NCBI RefSeq assembly: GCF_018687715.1
Contig: NC_056753.1
Location: forward strand, 10,901,001-10,965,000
Direction: 5' to 3'
Source of the DNA: Carya illinoinensis
Taxonomy: Eukaryota; Streptophyta; Magnoliopsida; Fagales; Juglandaceae
Length of the DNA: 64,000 nt
The translations under genes and the position numbers were made by a program. Numbering within the stretch: position 1 is the first letter of the stretch; every line of letters starts with the position of its first letter. Below the pieces are notes generated by a model that was given only the letters and a program-made list of their open reading frames with translations, did no database searches and was not told the DNA's origin. Positions 45,911 through 57,235 of this stretch are shown in pieces.

Positions 45911-46909
45911 TCTGATTGCATGGGATCAGGATATACCCCTGCAATTCCAAGAACGTAGCTTCATTTCTATTTTGGTGGTAATTTGAGCCCTGCCACACCA
46001 ACCTTATCAAAAGATTGAATTTGAGTCTTATTACCATATAGGTGATTCTCTTTCTGATATGGAGAGAACCTGAGTCTTTTGGATTTCCTATCGTTTGTCT
46101 CATTCCTCTTACTTTTTGCTAACTGAATGTACTTAGCAATGGGCACATCCTCTTCCTCTATCTAGAGTTCAAGTCCCTTCTCTCCAAGGTTGCTCGAATC
46201 CCCTTGTCCCTCTTGAGTCAAAACCATTCCTATCTTTGTATTTGGTGTGTTATTCATGAATGAGTTGATGAAAGTTGGTTTGTTGGAAGAGGTATTTCTG
46301 TTACAAGGTGGGTAGAACAAGTTTGAGCTTGTGTGTTGGATCAGTTATGCTTTCATATTATGGTCTTTCTATACTACTAAGGATGTTTGGGGTGGGCTTG
46401 ATTGTAAGGCAAGATTTGCTAGATGGGCTAACAAGGAGTGAAATTGAGTGTTGCATTGGGTCCAAGTTTGTTGGGCTTTGAAGTTTCTCAAATTGAGAAA
46501 TGATCTGCTTGAACAAGTTGGAATCTAAGGTGTTGTTCTGCTCAGTGAGGAAATTTATTAAAGATGAGGTGATAGGTGAGAAGGCTTATGGGTTGAGTTT
46601 TAATGTAGGAAGCTTGATTCCACTTTTTTCATGGAAGGGTTGAATTGGCTTGACTATTTTTTTTCAGCTTGTACTATCTGGGTCTGTCTAGGAGACTAGA
46701 TGTGATAGTCACTGCTATTTTTAAATGCACACTGATTGTCTGTCTACTGATCTGGATACTTGGCACATCCTATAGATTGTAGTTCAATGAATCCCATGCC
46801 TATGGAGGTTTGGCTTCCATGGAAGGGTGCACCTTGAGCTTCAAGCTGGATCCAATGTGGTCTTGTATCACTATTTTGATCCTAGCAGAGATTCTGACTC
46901 ACAATATGA

Positions 46910-47479
46910 CTAGCCTCCTCTTGTATCACTTTGTCTTTTCCTTTGCTTGGAGCTTGTGTAAAGAATTGCTTTGTAGCATGTGGTCGTTGGTGATTTTGTG
47001 ACTGACCTGCTGCATTTTCTCAAAAAGCTACCATTTCTCCATGGTCCAAAATTAGTGACCTTGGTTTGAACTTGGAAGAGGGGGCAAGCTTGTTGGATAT
47101 GTCCTACGTAGCCACAACAGTAACAAAAATTTGATAACCTCTTATACTTGAAACTTATCCAAGTGGCAACAAGCTTTCTCTTCCTTGCTAGAGAAAATCC
47201 ATCTGGCAGAGGGCTTTCTACATTAATCTCAACTTGTATCCTCATGTACCTTCTAAAGACTATGCCTGAGCTATATGTTTGTTCCACTTGAATGAAGTTT
47301 TCTAATTTCCTCCTTATCTTTTCAGCATTTTGATTTGTCATTAACTCTAATGGGAGCCCAAGGATTTGAAACCAAAATACCGATATTTTTAAATCTAATT
47401 CTTGTAAGCTCAAACCTAGAGGCCAGTCATGTATCAGCATGTGAAAGCCATTGATATTCCATGGTCTTTGATCCATCAC
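46910..47479 (-). pseudogene. L1 ORF1-like protein with zinc knuckle
   Basis: 189 codons. The N-terminal half matches the DUF4283-type region common in plant L1 ORF1 (PWNINGFHMLIHDWPLG, WFQILGLPLELMT). A CCHC knuckle, CYCCGYVGHIQQAC, lies about residues 133-146. It would bind element RNA. The N-terminal part beyond the first Met is cut by a stop. Confidence 0.75.
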
Positions 47480-47932
47480 TCTATTCTTCTCTTGCCAAGA
47501 TGAGAATGTAAATAGAAAGGTGTTGGTGGTCAGGTCTTCAATGGTTAATCCAATTACAAAACTTTAGACTATCTTTATGGTAGAATGAAGGGCATTCTTA
47601 TTGAGAGGTTTGGATGACATTATCATGCCAATGAGTGCATGGTTGGAGAGGTAAGCAGGAAGCTTAGTTTCTGGTTCCAGATTCAGTTATTTTTAGTTTG
47701 GGGTTATGGATGTAGAAGACTGACTTTCTATGTCAAGGGTGGAAGTCATGGCTTGAGGTTTGGTTTCTGGAAGTTTGGTTGTTGGTTTTTGGGTTTCTTG
47801 TGAGTGGCAACTTGAGAATTTCAAGTGTGGGTTGCTAAATAAAGGTGGTAATGGGGTGTGGTGATTAATGAGGAATGCACATTTTTTGTGTGGTTAGTGA
47901 GGCTTCAATGTAGGTGAGTGATCTGAGCAGGT

Positions 47933-48256
47933 GGTTGGTGTTATTTGAGTGAATTAGTTCTAAGTTGGAGTGATATGGTTGTTGGGAGATTCTTAGTCTA
48001 TAGCACCTAAGCAGTCATTTTTCTTTTTGTTTCTTGTGACTGACAGATTGGGAAGCTCAGATGGAAGTGCTAGTTAATGGTAGTAAAGAGAATTTGTTGG
48101 TGGTGTTTATTAAGAAATGTACTTATTTAATGTTATTGGTGAGGATTTTTTGCAATTGTGTGATTGAGCAATTGTATGGGACAACTGGTTGGTGTTATTT
48201 GAGAGATCTTGTTCTAGGCTAGGGAAAGCTGGTTGTTGGGAGATCCTTAGGATGTG
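47933..48256. repeat. 254-bp-spaced repeat in the L1 5' region
   Basis: A phrase of about 65 bp beginning GGTTGGTGTTATTTGAG at 47933 recurs at 48187 and ends GGTTGTTGGGAGAT(T/C)CTTAG in both. It lies upstream of ORF1 on the minus strand, where some L1 families carry tandem promoter monomers. Confidence 0.6.
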
Positions 48257-48411
48257 TTTGACTCATTAGGGAGGTAGGGGGAGCTCATCTTGGAGGTGGA
48301 ATTACTATTGAACTTGAACAATACTTGTTCTAAGATATATAGTTTTCAATTGCCATTCATATATAGATCTCTTATTGAACTTGATTTCCTTGGATGGATA
48401 CAGATTGTACT

Positions 48412-48533
48412 TGTAGAAACATATGGGAAAGATCTTGATGATTTCATTGATGTACAAACATATATATACACCACATACAATTGACACTTATACCCTCACA
48501 CACTTATACTAATTACAAACATGTCCTCTAACA
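48412..48533 (-). repeat. Copia 3' LTR
   Basis: 122 bp, TGTAGAAA...CTCTAACA on the plus strand, with about a dozen differences from the partner at 63152-63273. Confidence 0.9.
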
Positions 48534-49184
48534 CTCCCCCTCAAGCTGTGGTATATATAAACCTAGCTTGAAACAAATGAGTTTTAACCAACTCCAACAC
48601 AAAGACTTAGTAAACACGTATGTGAGTTGATCGGCAGACTTCATAAAAGGTGTAGCAATGTCACCACTTAGTATCTTATATTGAATGAAGTGACAATTAA
48701 TCTCTATATATTTAGTCCTCTCATGGAACACAAGATTAGAGGCAATATGCACAATGGCTTGATTATCACAAAATAACTAGAGAGGGGTAGGAGCTGGAAA
48801 CCCAATCTCGTGCAGGAAGTGTTGCAACTATGTTAGCTCACTAGTAGTAAGAGTCATTGCCCTATATTCAGCTTTTGCACTAGATCGAGCTATTACTAGT
48901 TGTTTCATACTCTTCCATGTAACCAAATTACCTCCTACAAACGTATAATATCCAGTAGTAGATCTTCTATCTGAAGGGGACACTACGCAATTAGCATCTA
49001 AAAAGGTTTCAACCCTAAGATCTCCATTTGGTCGATATAGTAATCTAAGGCCAGGTGCTCTCTTAAGATAACGAAGAATATGAATTACAACATCCCAATG
49101 TGAGACCCTAGGCATTTGTAAAAATTGACTTAGTACACTTACTGCATAAGAGATGTTTGGTTTATTGATAGTGAGATAATTCAA
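48534..49184 (-). pseudogene. Copia RNase H (broken)
   Basis: 49184-48828 encodes LSQFLQMPRVSHWDVVIHILRYLK, RSTTGYYTFVGGNLVTWKS and ARSSAKAEYRAM. 48752-48528 continues with [19 protein letters not shown] and VFTKSL, the usual Copia C-terminus. A stop lies between them near 48830. Confidence 0.85.
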
Positions 49185-49259
49185 TTTTCCAACAAGTCTT
49201 TGATAACTACCTGGATCTCTAAATAACTCTCATTCCTCATTCAAGAATTTACGATTTAG

Positions 49260-50460
49260 GTCCATACGGGTGTCAATAGGTCGTGCACCCAACATGTCGG
49301 TTTCTTCCTAAAGATCAAGTACATATTCCCTCTGAGATAGGTTGATATATTTTTTAGATCTACTGACCTCAATTCTAAGAAAATATCTAAACTTACCCAA
49401 ATCTTTTGTCTAAAAGTGATCATGTAAACATTGTTTCAACCTAACAATTCTAGCAGAGTCAATCCCAGTAATTACAATGTCATCCACATATACAACCAAC
49501 AAAATGTGACCCGCATCACTATATAGGTGAAATACTAAATGATCTGTTTGGTATCTATGAAGATCAAATGCCAATACAACATTAGAAAACTCCCCAAACC
49601 ATATTCAAGGAAATTGTTTCAAAGCATGTAATGTATTTTTTAACTTGCATACAATACATCGATACTCTTTCTATACAACAAACCCAAGTGGTTGCTCCAT
49701 ATAAACTTTTTCGTGCAAGTTGTCATGCAGAAATGCATTCTTAACATCCACTTGAAATAAGGGCCAGTTTAAATTAGCAGCAAGGGAGATCAACACTCGA
49801 ACAAAGATGATTTTGGCAATCGGGGAGAAAGTCTCCTCGTAATCAATGCCATTTGTTTGAGTGTAACTCTTAGCAACCAAGCGCGCTTTCAAACGTTCCA
49901 TTGAACCATCAGCATGAGTTTTGAGTGTATATACCCATTTACAACCAACAGATTGCTTACCAGGTGGTAGTGGAACAAGATCCCAAGTCTTATTTTAGTG
50001 AAGGGCATCCCTTTCATTTTTTCATAGCTGCCCTCCATCCAGGATTAGATAAAGCATCTTAAACTATCTTAGGAATAGAACGTTTTGAAAGTTGAGAGGT
50101 AAGACATGCGAATGAAGGAGATAAAGCATGATATGAGACAAATTGACTAATCGGATGTTGATTAACACAAGATTGAGTACCTTTGAGGAGAGCAATAGGT
50201 GGAGAGTCAGAAATACTGTAACTCAAGATACGAAGCTGTAAAGGAATTGGGGGATGGGGTGGAGGGAGAGGACTAGCGAGATGAGGATAAAGTGTAAGAG
50301 TAGGTAATGGTAGAGGACTACACTCTACACTCGAAGCTGCGTTAGAGAAATAGGGTATGGACTCAAAGAAAGTAACATCAGCACTCGTGAAGTAACGTCT
50401 AAGAACAGGACTATAGCAACGATATCATTTTTGAGTCCGAGAATAACCAACAAAAAAACA
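49260..50460 (-). pseudogene. Copia reverse transcriptase and linker (broken)
   Basis: 49901-49671 holds [27 protein letters not shown] and [26 protein letters not shown], the hallmark Copia RT start. The YVDD region follows in other frames: + strand 49470-49500 encodes, on the minus strand, LLVVYVDDIVITG. The region to 50460 is the linker between integrase and RT, beginning KCFFVGYSRTQK beside the inserted TIR element. Confidence 0.85.
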
Positions 50461-51002
50461 CTTGATAGTAGGGGTGTAAAAAAAAAGGTGAATGGGTAAA
50501 CCGGACCGAATCAGTGGGTTCGGTCCAGTACCGGTTTTATTTTTCTTAAAACCAATCAAAATTAGTTTAGTTTTAATTTTTCTTTTTCTAAAACCAAACC
50601 GGTTCATATATATATATATATATTAATGTTTTCTATTGTATATAATTATATATAAAATATTTTTGTGTTAGATGATATTTACTAATTAATATAATATTAA
50701 ATTTAAAATCTTATATTACTATAGTTTATTGTATTAATAGTTATACTAATATCATACAATGCATATTAATATTTATACTAGGCCCTGTCTTGTTAGAAAT
50801 GAAATAGTTGAGATCCCTAGTCTCCTCTCTTTTCTCTCAACTGAGAACTGAGGTGGTGTTTGCAAATCTCCTTGCCATTTTCGGGTCGAAGGCAAGAGTG
50901 TTTTGTGTGGTGTGCTATTATGGAGAATTGAAAAGCTTTATGGGGAAATTTCAAATTGAGTGAAGAGCAAGATACAACAATTAAGCTGGAGAATGAGGCG
51001 AT

Positions 51003-51653
51003 ATGGGAGGTTCAAAGAAAGGGGAGCTCTGTCTTATTGGGAAAATCTGGATGGATAGATCTATTGGAAAGAACATTGTTGAAACTACTATGGCCAGGAT
51101 TTGGAGGCTGAGTAAACAAGCAAAGTTTACAAAAGTTGGCTTAAATGTTTTCATTATCTCTTTTGCCAATCATGCTGATCGTGGTTGTGTAATTGAGGGG
51201 CGTCCGTGGCTATTTGATAATCATATCTTTGTGATTGAATTATTTGATGGGTACACACAACCAAGTTCTATGAAGTTTGATTCGGCAGCAATGTGGGTAC
51301 AACTCCATAACATGCCTTTGGTGGGAATGAATAAAGAATGTGGTGGAAGGATTAGAAGTTCGTTGGGAGAGGTAGAATACGTGGATGTTGAGGAAGATAA
51401 TGTGGCATGGGGAAGTTTCTTGCGGCTTAGAGTCAGACTGGATTTGTTTAAACCATTAGCGAGAGGCAGAACTACAATGTTAACTGGCATGAAATATTGG
51501 ATTTCAATCCAGTATGAGAAATTGCCTTGGTTCTGTTTTGACTGTGGGAGAATTTTGCATGAGAATGGTGTTTGTGGGGTGGTGAAACAAGAAGAAAATG
51601 TTCCTTCTCAATTTGGGACGTGGCTGCATGCAGACGCAGATGGCAGACCATAA
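51003..51653 (+). pseudogene. L1 ORF1 (DUF4283 and zinc knuckle), frameshifted
   Basis: A 216-codon frame: DUF4283-like region (ADRGCVIEGRPWLFDNHIFVIELF), central region (AMWVQLHNMPLVGM) and CCHC knuckle CFDCGRILHENGVC at about residues 178-191. It leaves frame near 51600; a second frame (51572-52180) continues with a low-complexity tail ending in Lys/Arg-rich sequence. ORF1p would bind the element's RNA. The break lies just after the knuckle. Confidence 0.8.
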
Positions 51654-52271
51654 ATGGGGGGCTTTGGGGGAGAATCAGTAGACCAGAAAAAGGGGTGGCT
51701 AAGGGTTGTAGCATGGCGGCTGAGGGAGGCTCAACTCACTGTAACGGAAAGAGTATTGGTTTGGATGACATTCAAGAGGACATTGAAGATGGTGTTAATA
51801 GCAGGCATACGTTAGACACTGAAGGTGGTGAGAATCAAGTAAGGGTAACGAATATAATTGATGAGGCAAATGATGACATTCAAACTTTTGTAACGGCTAT
51901 GGGGGGAGCAAATGGTGGGCCTATTACCAAGGGTGCTGACATTGCAACTGGGCCAGTCTTGCAGGATCCAGTCATACCAACTGAGCCTATCATCCATGAT
52001 CTAGTTTTTTCTCAAGCTCGGGTCCATTCATCTAGAACTGCAGTGCCAGTTATACACAACATAAGATCATGGAAAAAACATGCTCGTGTACAAGGTACTC
52101 CTTTTCTTCCTAGTGTTGAATTACCAAGTAAGAAGAGAAGTAGTGGTGGTATTTTAAATGGTGGCCATATGAAAAAATAGAAGCTTAAGGGTAAAGAGAA
52201 GGTGGGAGAGGAGCCTATTATTTCACAAAATGAATTGGCAGTGGCTGTTATACAGCCCAGCAGGGATCAAT

Positions 52272-55200
52272 GATTCTTTTAAGTTGGAATTCACGTGGGC
52301 TTGGGAACCCACATGGATTCAGAGCTTTTTTTGACTTGGTCAGAAGAGAAGTTCCTGAGGTTCTTTTTTTGTAAGAAACAAGATTACATGCTAAGGAGAT
52401 GGAGAGATTGAAGTATAGATTGGGTTATGAAAATTGTTTGGCAGTAAGTAGTGATGGTAGAAGGGGTGGTATTGCTTTATTGTGGAGGAAGGATGTGGAC
52501 ATTATAGTTCTAAGTTTTTCAAGACCACACATTCATGTACGAGTTAAGGATGATGATTTAGCAAATGCTGAATGGTACCTCACTGGTATATTTGGAAATC
52601 CTGAGGCCTCGAAAAGATATGAAACATGGGCTCTAATCAGAGCTTTGAAAGTGGTTTCTTCTCAAGCATGGGTTGTGTTGGGGGTTTTCAATGAAATCTT
52701 GGGTTGTAATGAGAAGTCTGGGGGATTACAAAGGGCAGAGGCAGATGAAGGGTTTTACGGATGTATTGGATGATTGTGACTTAAGGGATCTTGGTTATGT
52801 TGGTCCCCCTTTCACTTGGTGTAACAAAAGAGAACCTGCATATAGTATCAGTGAGAGGTTGGATAGGGTCCTTTCAAATTATAGGTGGGGTTTATATTAT
52901 CCTATGGCTCGAGTCCAACATGGTGCAGTTGCATACTCAGATCATCTGCTTATTATTCTAAGGACTCATGAGGTACAGTTCCAAAGGAGGAGTAAGAGAC
53001 CTTATAGGTTTGAGGCTATAAGAGTGGACTCACCTGATTACAAGAATGTTACAGAAAATGCATGGTATGAGGGAAAAGGTGCTGTTGGCTGCAATGCAGT
53101 GATAAGAAAGATCCAATGTTGTGGTGAAAAGCGTACTATCTGGAACAAGTCAAAGTTTGGGCATGTGAGGCAAGGAATAGAGAAAGCAAGATCAAAATTG
53201 AAGTGGTTGCAGGCTAGTGATCCGTGTTTTCAAAAGAGGGATGAACATGGGAAGGCAAGAGTAGAAATGCAAGTTTGGATGGAGAGGGAGGAGATCATGT
53301 GGAGACAGAGATCTAAATCCTTATGGCTAAAAGAGGGGGATGCAAATACCAAGTTTTTCCACAATAAGGCTTCTCAGAGAAGGAAGAAAAATTGGATAAA
53401 GAGGGACTAAGAGAGGAGAATGGATGTTGGAAATTTAATAAGGGATAATTTGATTCTTGAGTATTTTAGTACTTTGTTTAAGTCATCAACTGAGGAAGGG
53501 CGGATGGATTTCTTAGATGGAATAAGGGGAAGGGTCAATGCTGAAATGAATGAGAATTTGGTGAAGGAATTCAGGGAAGAGGAAGTGGTTTTGGCTCTAC
53601 ATCAAATGGATTCCAATAAAGCTCTAGGTCCTAATAGTATGGCACCTCTCTTTTATCAAAAATATTGGTCTATCGTTGGCAAGGATGTCACTCGAGCAGT
53701 TATGTTGCCTCTCAATCAAGGTCAGTTTCCTAATGATTTAAATCACACTTACATTACCTTGATTCCAAAGAAGAAACAGGCTGAGAGGATTATGGATTAT
53801 AGGCATATTAGCTTATGTAATGTCCTTTATAAATTGATTCCAAAGGTTTTAGCTAATAGGCTTAAAGAGATATTGCTAACTGTTATTTCAAAGTCACAAT
53901 CTGCTTTTGTTCCTGGTGGATTGATAACAGATAATATACTTGTTGCTTATGAGTTAGTGCATTTTATGAGACATAAAAGAAGTGGAAGGAAAGGTTTTAT
54001 GTTATTAAAGCTTGATATGAGTAAAGCTTATGATAGGGTGGAATGGAGTTTCTTAGAAGTTGTGATGGAAATAATGGGGTTTCATGAGAAGTGAATTAAG
54101 TTGGTTATGGGGTGTGTTAAGTCTATTTCTTTTCTATATTGGTGAATGGTGAACCAAAAGGCCCTTTGTTTCCAACTTAAGGGATTAGGCAAGGAGATCC
54201 ATTATCTCCTTACTTGTTCCTTCTATGTACTGAGGGGTTAATCACTCTTCTGCAGCAGGCTAAAACATCAAAACAGATTGAAGGCTTGAAGATTTGGTTG
54301 GAGCAATTAATGGCAAATTTTTGGTGGGGCTAGAAGCAGGAGGAAAAGAAAATTAGATGGGTAAGATGGAAGAGAATGTGTAAGACAAAGTTGTTAGGAG
54401 TGTTGGGTTTTAAAGACTTGAAAATTTTTAACCAAGCTCTTCTTACAAAACAAGCTTGGAGGATTATGATAGATGAGACTACACTTCTGCACAAGCTGTA
54501 TAAAGCAAGATATTTTCCTTCCTCTAATTTTAATAACCCAGGGCAGGGATCTACACCTTCATACGTTTGGAGGGGTATTTGGGAAGCAAAAGATGACATG
54601 TTGAGGGGTTACAGATGGAGAGTTGGGGATGGTAAGTCAATCAAGTTTTGGAAAGATCATTGGATACTTGGATACAAAGTGTTGCAACATTCGACACAAG
54701 AAAATATTGATGAGACACTCATGGTTGAAGACCTTATTGATGAGAACACAAGATGGTGGAATATAGAAAAGGTGAGAAGGTTGTTACCACCTGTTGCAGC
54801 AGAATCTATGTCGAAAATTTTGATCAGTAATGAGATGAGGCCTGATTGTATTATATGGGATCATGAGAAGGATGAGGCATTTAGTGTTAAGAGCATATGA
54901 CTATTTTCAGAAGTTAGACAGACAAGAGGGGGAGTGTTCGAATGCTGACAATTATAGCAAGTTTTGGACAAAGTTATGGAAGCTGAAACTACCTAATAAA
55001 ATTAAAATTTTTAGAGCTTGCAAGAATGGACTCCCAACCCGTGTCAACCTTAAGGGGAGGTTTATCATTAATGAAGCTCAGTGTGTGTGGTGCAATAATG
55101 AAGAAGATGTGGGGCATGCACTATGCTATTGTCCACTGGTAATTCAGTCATGGCACAAGCATTTTTGGGGTTTATTGAATACTGATGTGTAGAAGGATGT

Positions 55201-55903
55201 AATACAGATTGCAATGGATGTCATGGAAGAGGGAAGGCCTAGTGATCTTGAAAAAGTTTTCCTTATAGCATGGGGCATGTGGTATAGGAGAAACCAGTAG
55301 ATTTTTGAACATAAAACTATACAACCTGATTTGGCTATTGATAAAGCTTTGTCCATGGCAGCTGAATATAAAGAGGTCAGTGATGTGAGGCACTTGAGGA
55401 AAACACAAAGCTCTTATTGGCAACCTCCATCTCTAGGTGCTTTGAAGCTCAATGTGGATGGGGCAATTTTTGAAGATCAGGATAAATTAGGTGTAGGAAT
55501 GTTGTTGAGGAATGATATAGGAGTGGTTTTGTTTTCTGCAAGCGAAAAGGATAATGGCGTGACAAATCCTATATAGGTGGAGTTATTAGCAATACTGAGA
55601 GGGCTACAATTTTGCATTCCAATGGGCATTTTAGAGTTGGTTATTGAAAGTGATTCTTTAATGTTGGTAGAGGAATTAAACAATACTTTGGAGTCAAGGT
55701 CAGCTTGGGGCAATTTAGTTCATGGAGTGAAAGAGTTGATGAAGAGAATACCAAGATGTTCAGTTCAACATAAGGGGCACATGGCAAATGAAGTAGCTCA
55801 CAACTTAGCAAGATATGCTAAGCATCTAGAGGATTTGATAGTTTGGTGGGATTCTTTTCCTGAATGTATCTCTCAAATTATTTGGTCTGAATCTGTGATG
55901 TAA
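52272..55903 (+). pseudogene. L1 ORF2: endonuclease, RT, zf-RVT, RNase H (broken)
   Basis: Endonuclease starts about 52272 (LLSWNSRGLGNP), with a stop before ETRLH near 52374, then 52399-52773, with a frame change to 52673-53410 (LDDCDLRDLGYVGPPFTWCN, SDHLLI). RT at 53420-54094: NSMAPLFYQKYW, YITLIPKK, SLCNVLYKLIPKVLANRL, FVPGGLITDN, KLDMSKAYDRVEW. IRQGDPLSPYLF follows near 54185, and the FADD segment is deleted. zf-RVT and linker at 54376-55192. RNase H at 55331-55903 has LNVDGA, an in-frame TAG at 55574-55576 in place of the codon before VEL, then ESDS and HMANEVAHNLAR. Confidence 0.85.
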
Positions 55904-56310
55904 TTTTGTTACTGTTTTAATGAGTATAAAGTGCTATGTTTTCTATCAAAAATAAATAAATAAATAGTTATACTAATACCATATCACTATATATTATAAT
56001 ATACTATAATATATCACTATATTATATATTATAATATATCACTATAATCTATAATATATATTATAATATACTACAATATATTATTACTATAGTATTATAT
56101 ACTATAATATACTATATTATATAATATATAATATAGTACATTAAAACTGAAAAAATCAAACCTAACCGGATCAAAAATCGGTAAAACTGGAGTATCGGTT
56201 TAGGAGGGTAATCAGTACGTAATTAGTTTTATAAAATGCAAAACTAGTGTATACCGATTTGGTCCTAAATTTGTTTAAAACCGGACCAAACCAGACCAGT
56301 TACACCCTTA

Positions 56311-57235
56311 CTTGGTAGAACATGGATCAAGCTTATCAAAACATGGGCCAAGATTTGAATATAGCAAATACACCCAAAGATTTTTGGAAGAAGGGTGTTC
56401 TTATTGCTTGTCACCTTATTAACTATATGCCTTCATCAATTCTCGATAGTTCCTCTCCTTTCTCTATCTTGTTTCCTTCATCTCTACTATTTATGGTATT
56501 AACAGTTAATAAGGTAACAAGCAGTAGGTACACCATCACTCCAAAATCATTTAGAAACATGCATGTGCAGTAAAAGTGCTCAGGTTACATTTAACAACTG
56601 ACAATTTTTGCGTTCAGCCACTCCATTCTGTTGGGGTGTATAAGAACATGAAGTTTGAGGAACAATTCCTTTGCTACTTAAGACACTAGATAGATATTCT
56701 CTAGCATTATGAAAACGCAAAACATGAACTTTTTTATTAAATTGAGTTTTAATTTCTTTCCAAAACACTTTGAAGATGAAAAGAAGTTTAGATCTTGCCT
56801 TCATTGGAAACATCCATGTCATACGAGAGTAGTCATCAATAAATGTAACAAAATACTAAAATGTGTTTAATTCAATGTTGATTGGTCTCCATATATTAGA
56901 GTGAACCAATTCAAAAGGACTCGAGGCTCATTTATCAACTCAAGGTATAAATGACACACGGTGATGTTTACTAATTTGACATGCTTCACAAGGAAAGGGA
57001 GATACATTTCTTAAATTCCTGACCTGACGCTTCAAAAGGGAAAGAAAGGGGTGACCAAGACGACAATGTCATTCATAAGCAAATGATGAGGATGTAAGGG
57101 CTTAATTGGGTGACTATTTGACATTAAGATAATACAGGCCAACAACTTCATGCCCTGTACCAATCTTGTTTCCCTCGTCTTGAGATCCCGAAAGACACAT
57201 GAATTGTGATGACCCGCTTTCGCGTGTATTTTCAC
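56311..57235 (-). pseudogene. Copia integrase (broken)
   Basis: On the minus strand: a pre-integrase part at 57235-57032, then the core at 56822-56580 with FHNAREYLSSVLSSKGIVPQTSCSYTPQQNGVAERKN; the D of DNG/N is altered (HNA). It runs through stops to a stretch equal to FWSDGVPTACYLIN at about 56545-56508. The expected continuation is missing in this orientation; it lies inverted at 56339-56507. Confidence 0.8.
56339..56507 (+). pseudogene. inverted Copia integrase fragment
   Basis: The plus-strand frame encodes DFWKKGVLIACHLINYMPSS and then SILFPS, the conserved Copia integrase tail, but opposite to the surrounding element. It repeats the FW...LIN motif that is also present in sense orientation just to the right, so this is an inverted partial duplication. 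GCTTGT(C/T)ACCTTATTAAC forms arms at 56408-56424 and 56509-56525 (inverted). Confidence 0.75.

Larger units (their letters stand above)
40436..48260 (-). mobile_element. L1-type LINE (minus strand), dead
   Basis: Poly-T at about 40436-40454 is the poly-A tail on the minus strand. Going up the coordinates: RNase H remnant (41178-40858), an LTR inserted at 41287-42591 (TSD ACTGG), zf-RVT and linker (43348-42836), RT including the FADD catalytic motif at 43945-43934, endonuclease (45907-45368) and ORF1 (47479-46910). About 6.5 kb without the LTR. The 5' end is unclear; I place it near 48260 from repeat structure. I could not find a convincing TSD. Confidence 0.75.
50757..55963 (+). mobile_element. 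L1-type LINE (plus strand), nearly full length, dead
   Basis: Bounded by a 20-bp target-site duplication with one mismatch (50737-50756 and 55964-55983) that starts ATAGTTATACTAATA. The 3' end is an (AAAT)n-type tail at 55947-55963. ORF1 is at 51003-51653 and ORF2 remnants run 52272-55903. About 200 bp that should carry the FADD motif are missing near 54290, so RT cannot work. The well-kept long TSD suggests a younger insertion than the host Copia. Confidence 0.9.
50471..56308. mobile_element. TIR element (MITE-like) inserted in Copia and split by an L1
   Basis: Ends GGGGTGTAA (50471-50479) and TTACACCCT (56300-56308) with flanking TA dinucleotides; subterminal stretches rich in CCGGACC/GGTCCGG words are arranged in opposite orientation at the two ends. 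The interior at both ends is AT-rich with TATAATATA runs (55980-56130). Without the L1 it would be about 0.6 kb. The superfamily is uncertain: a TA TSD would suit Tc1/mariner-like, but I cannot exclude others. Confidence 0.6.
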
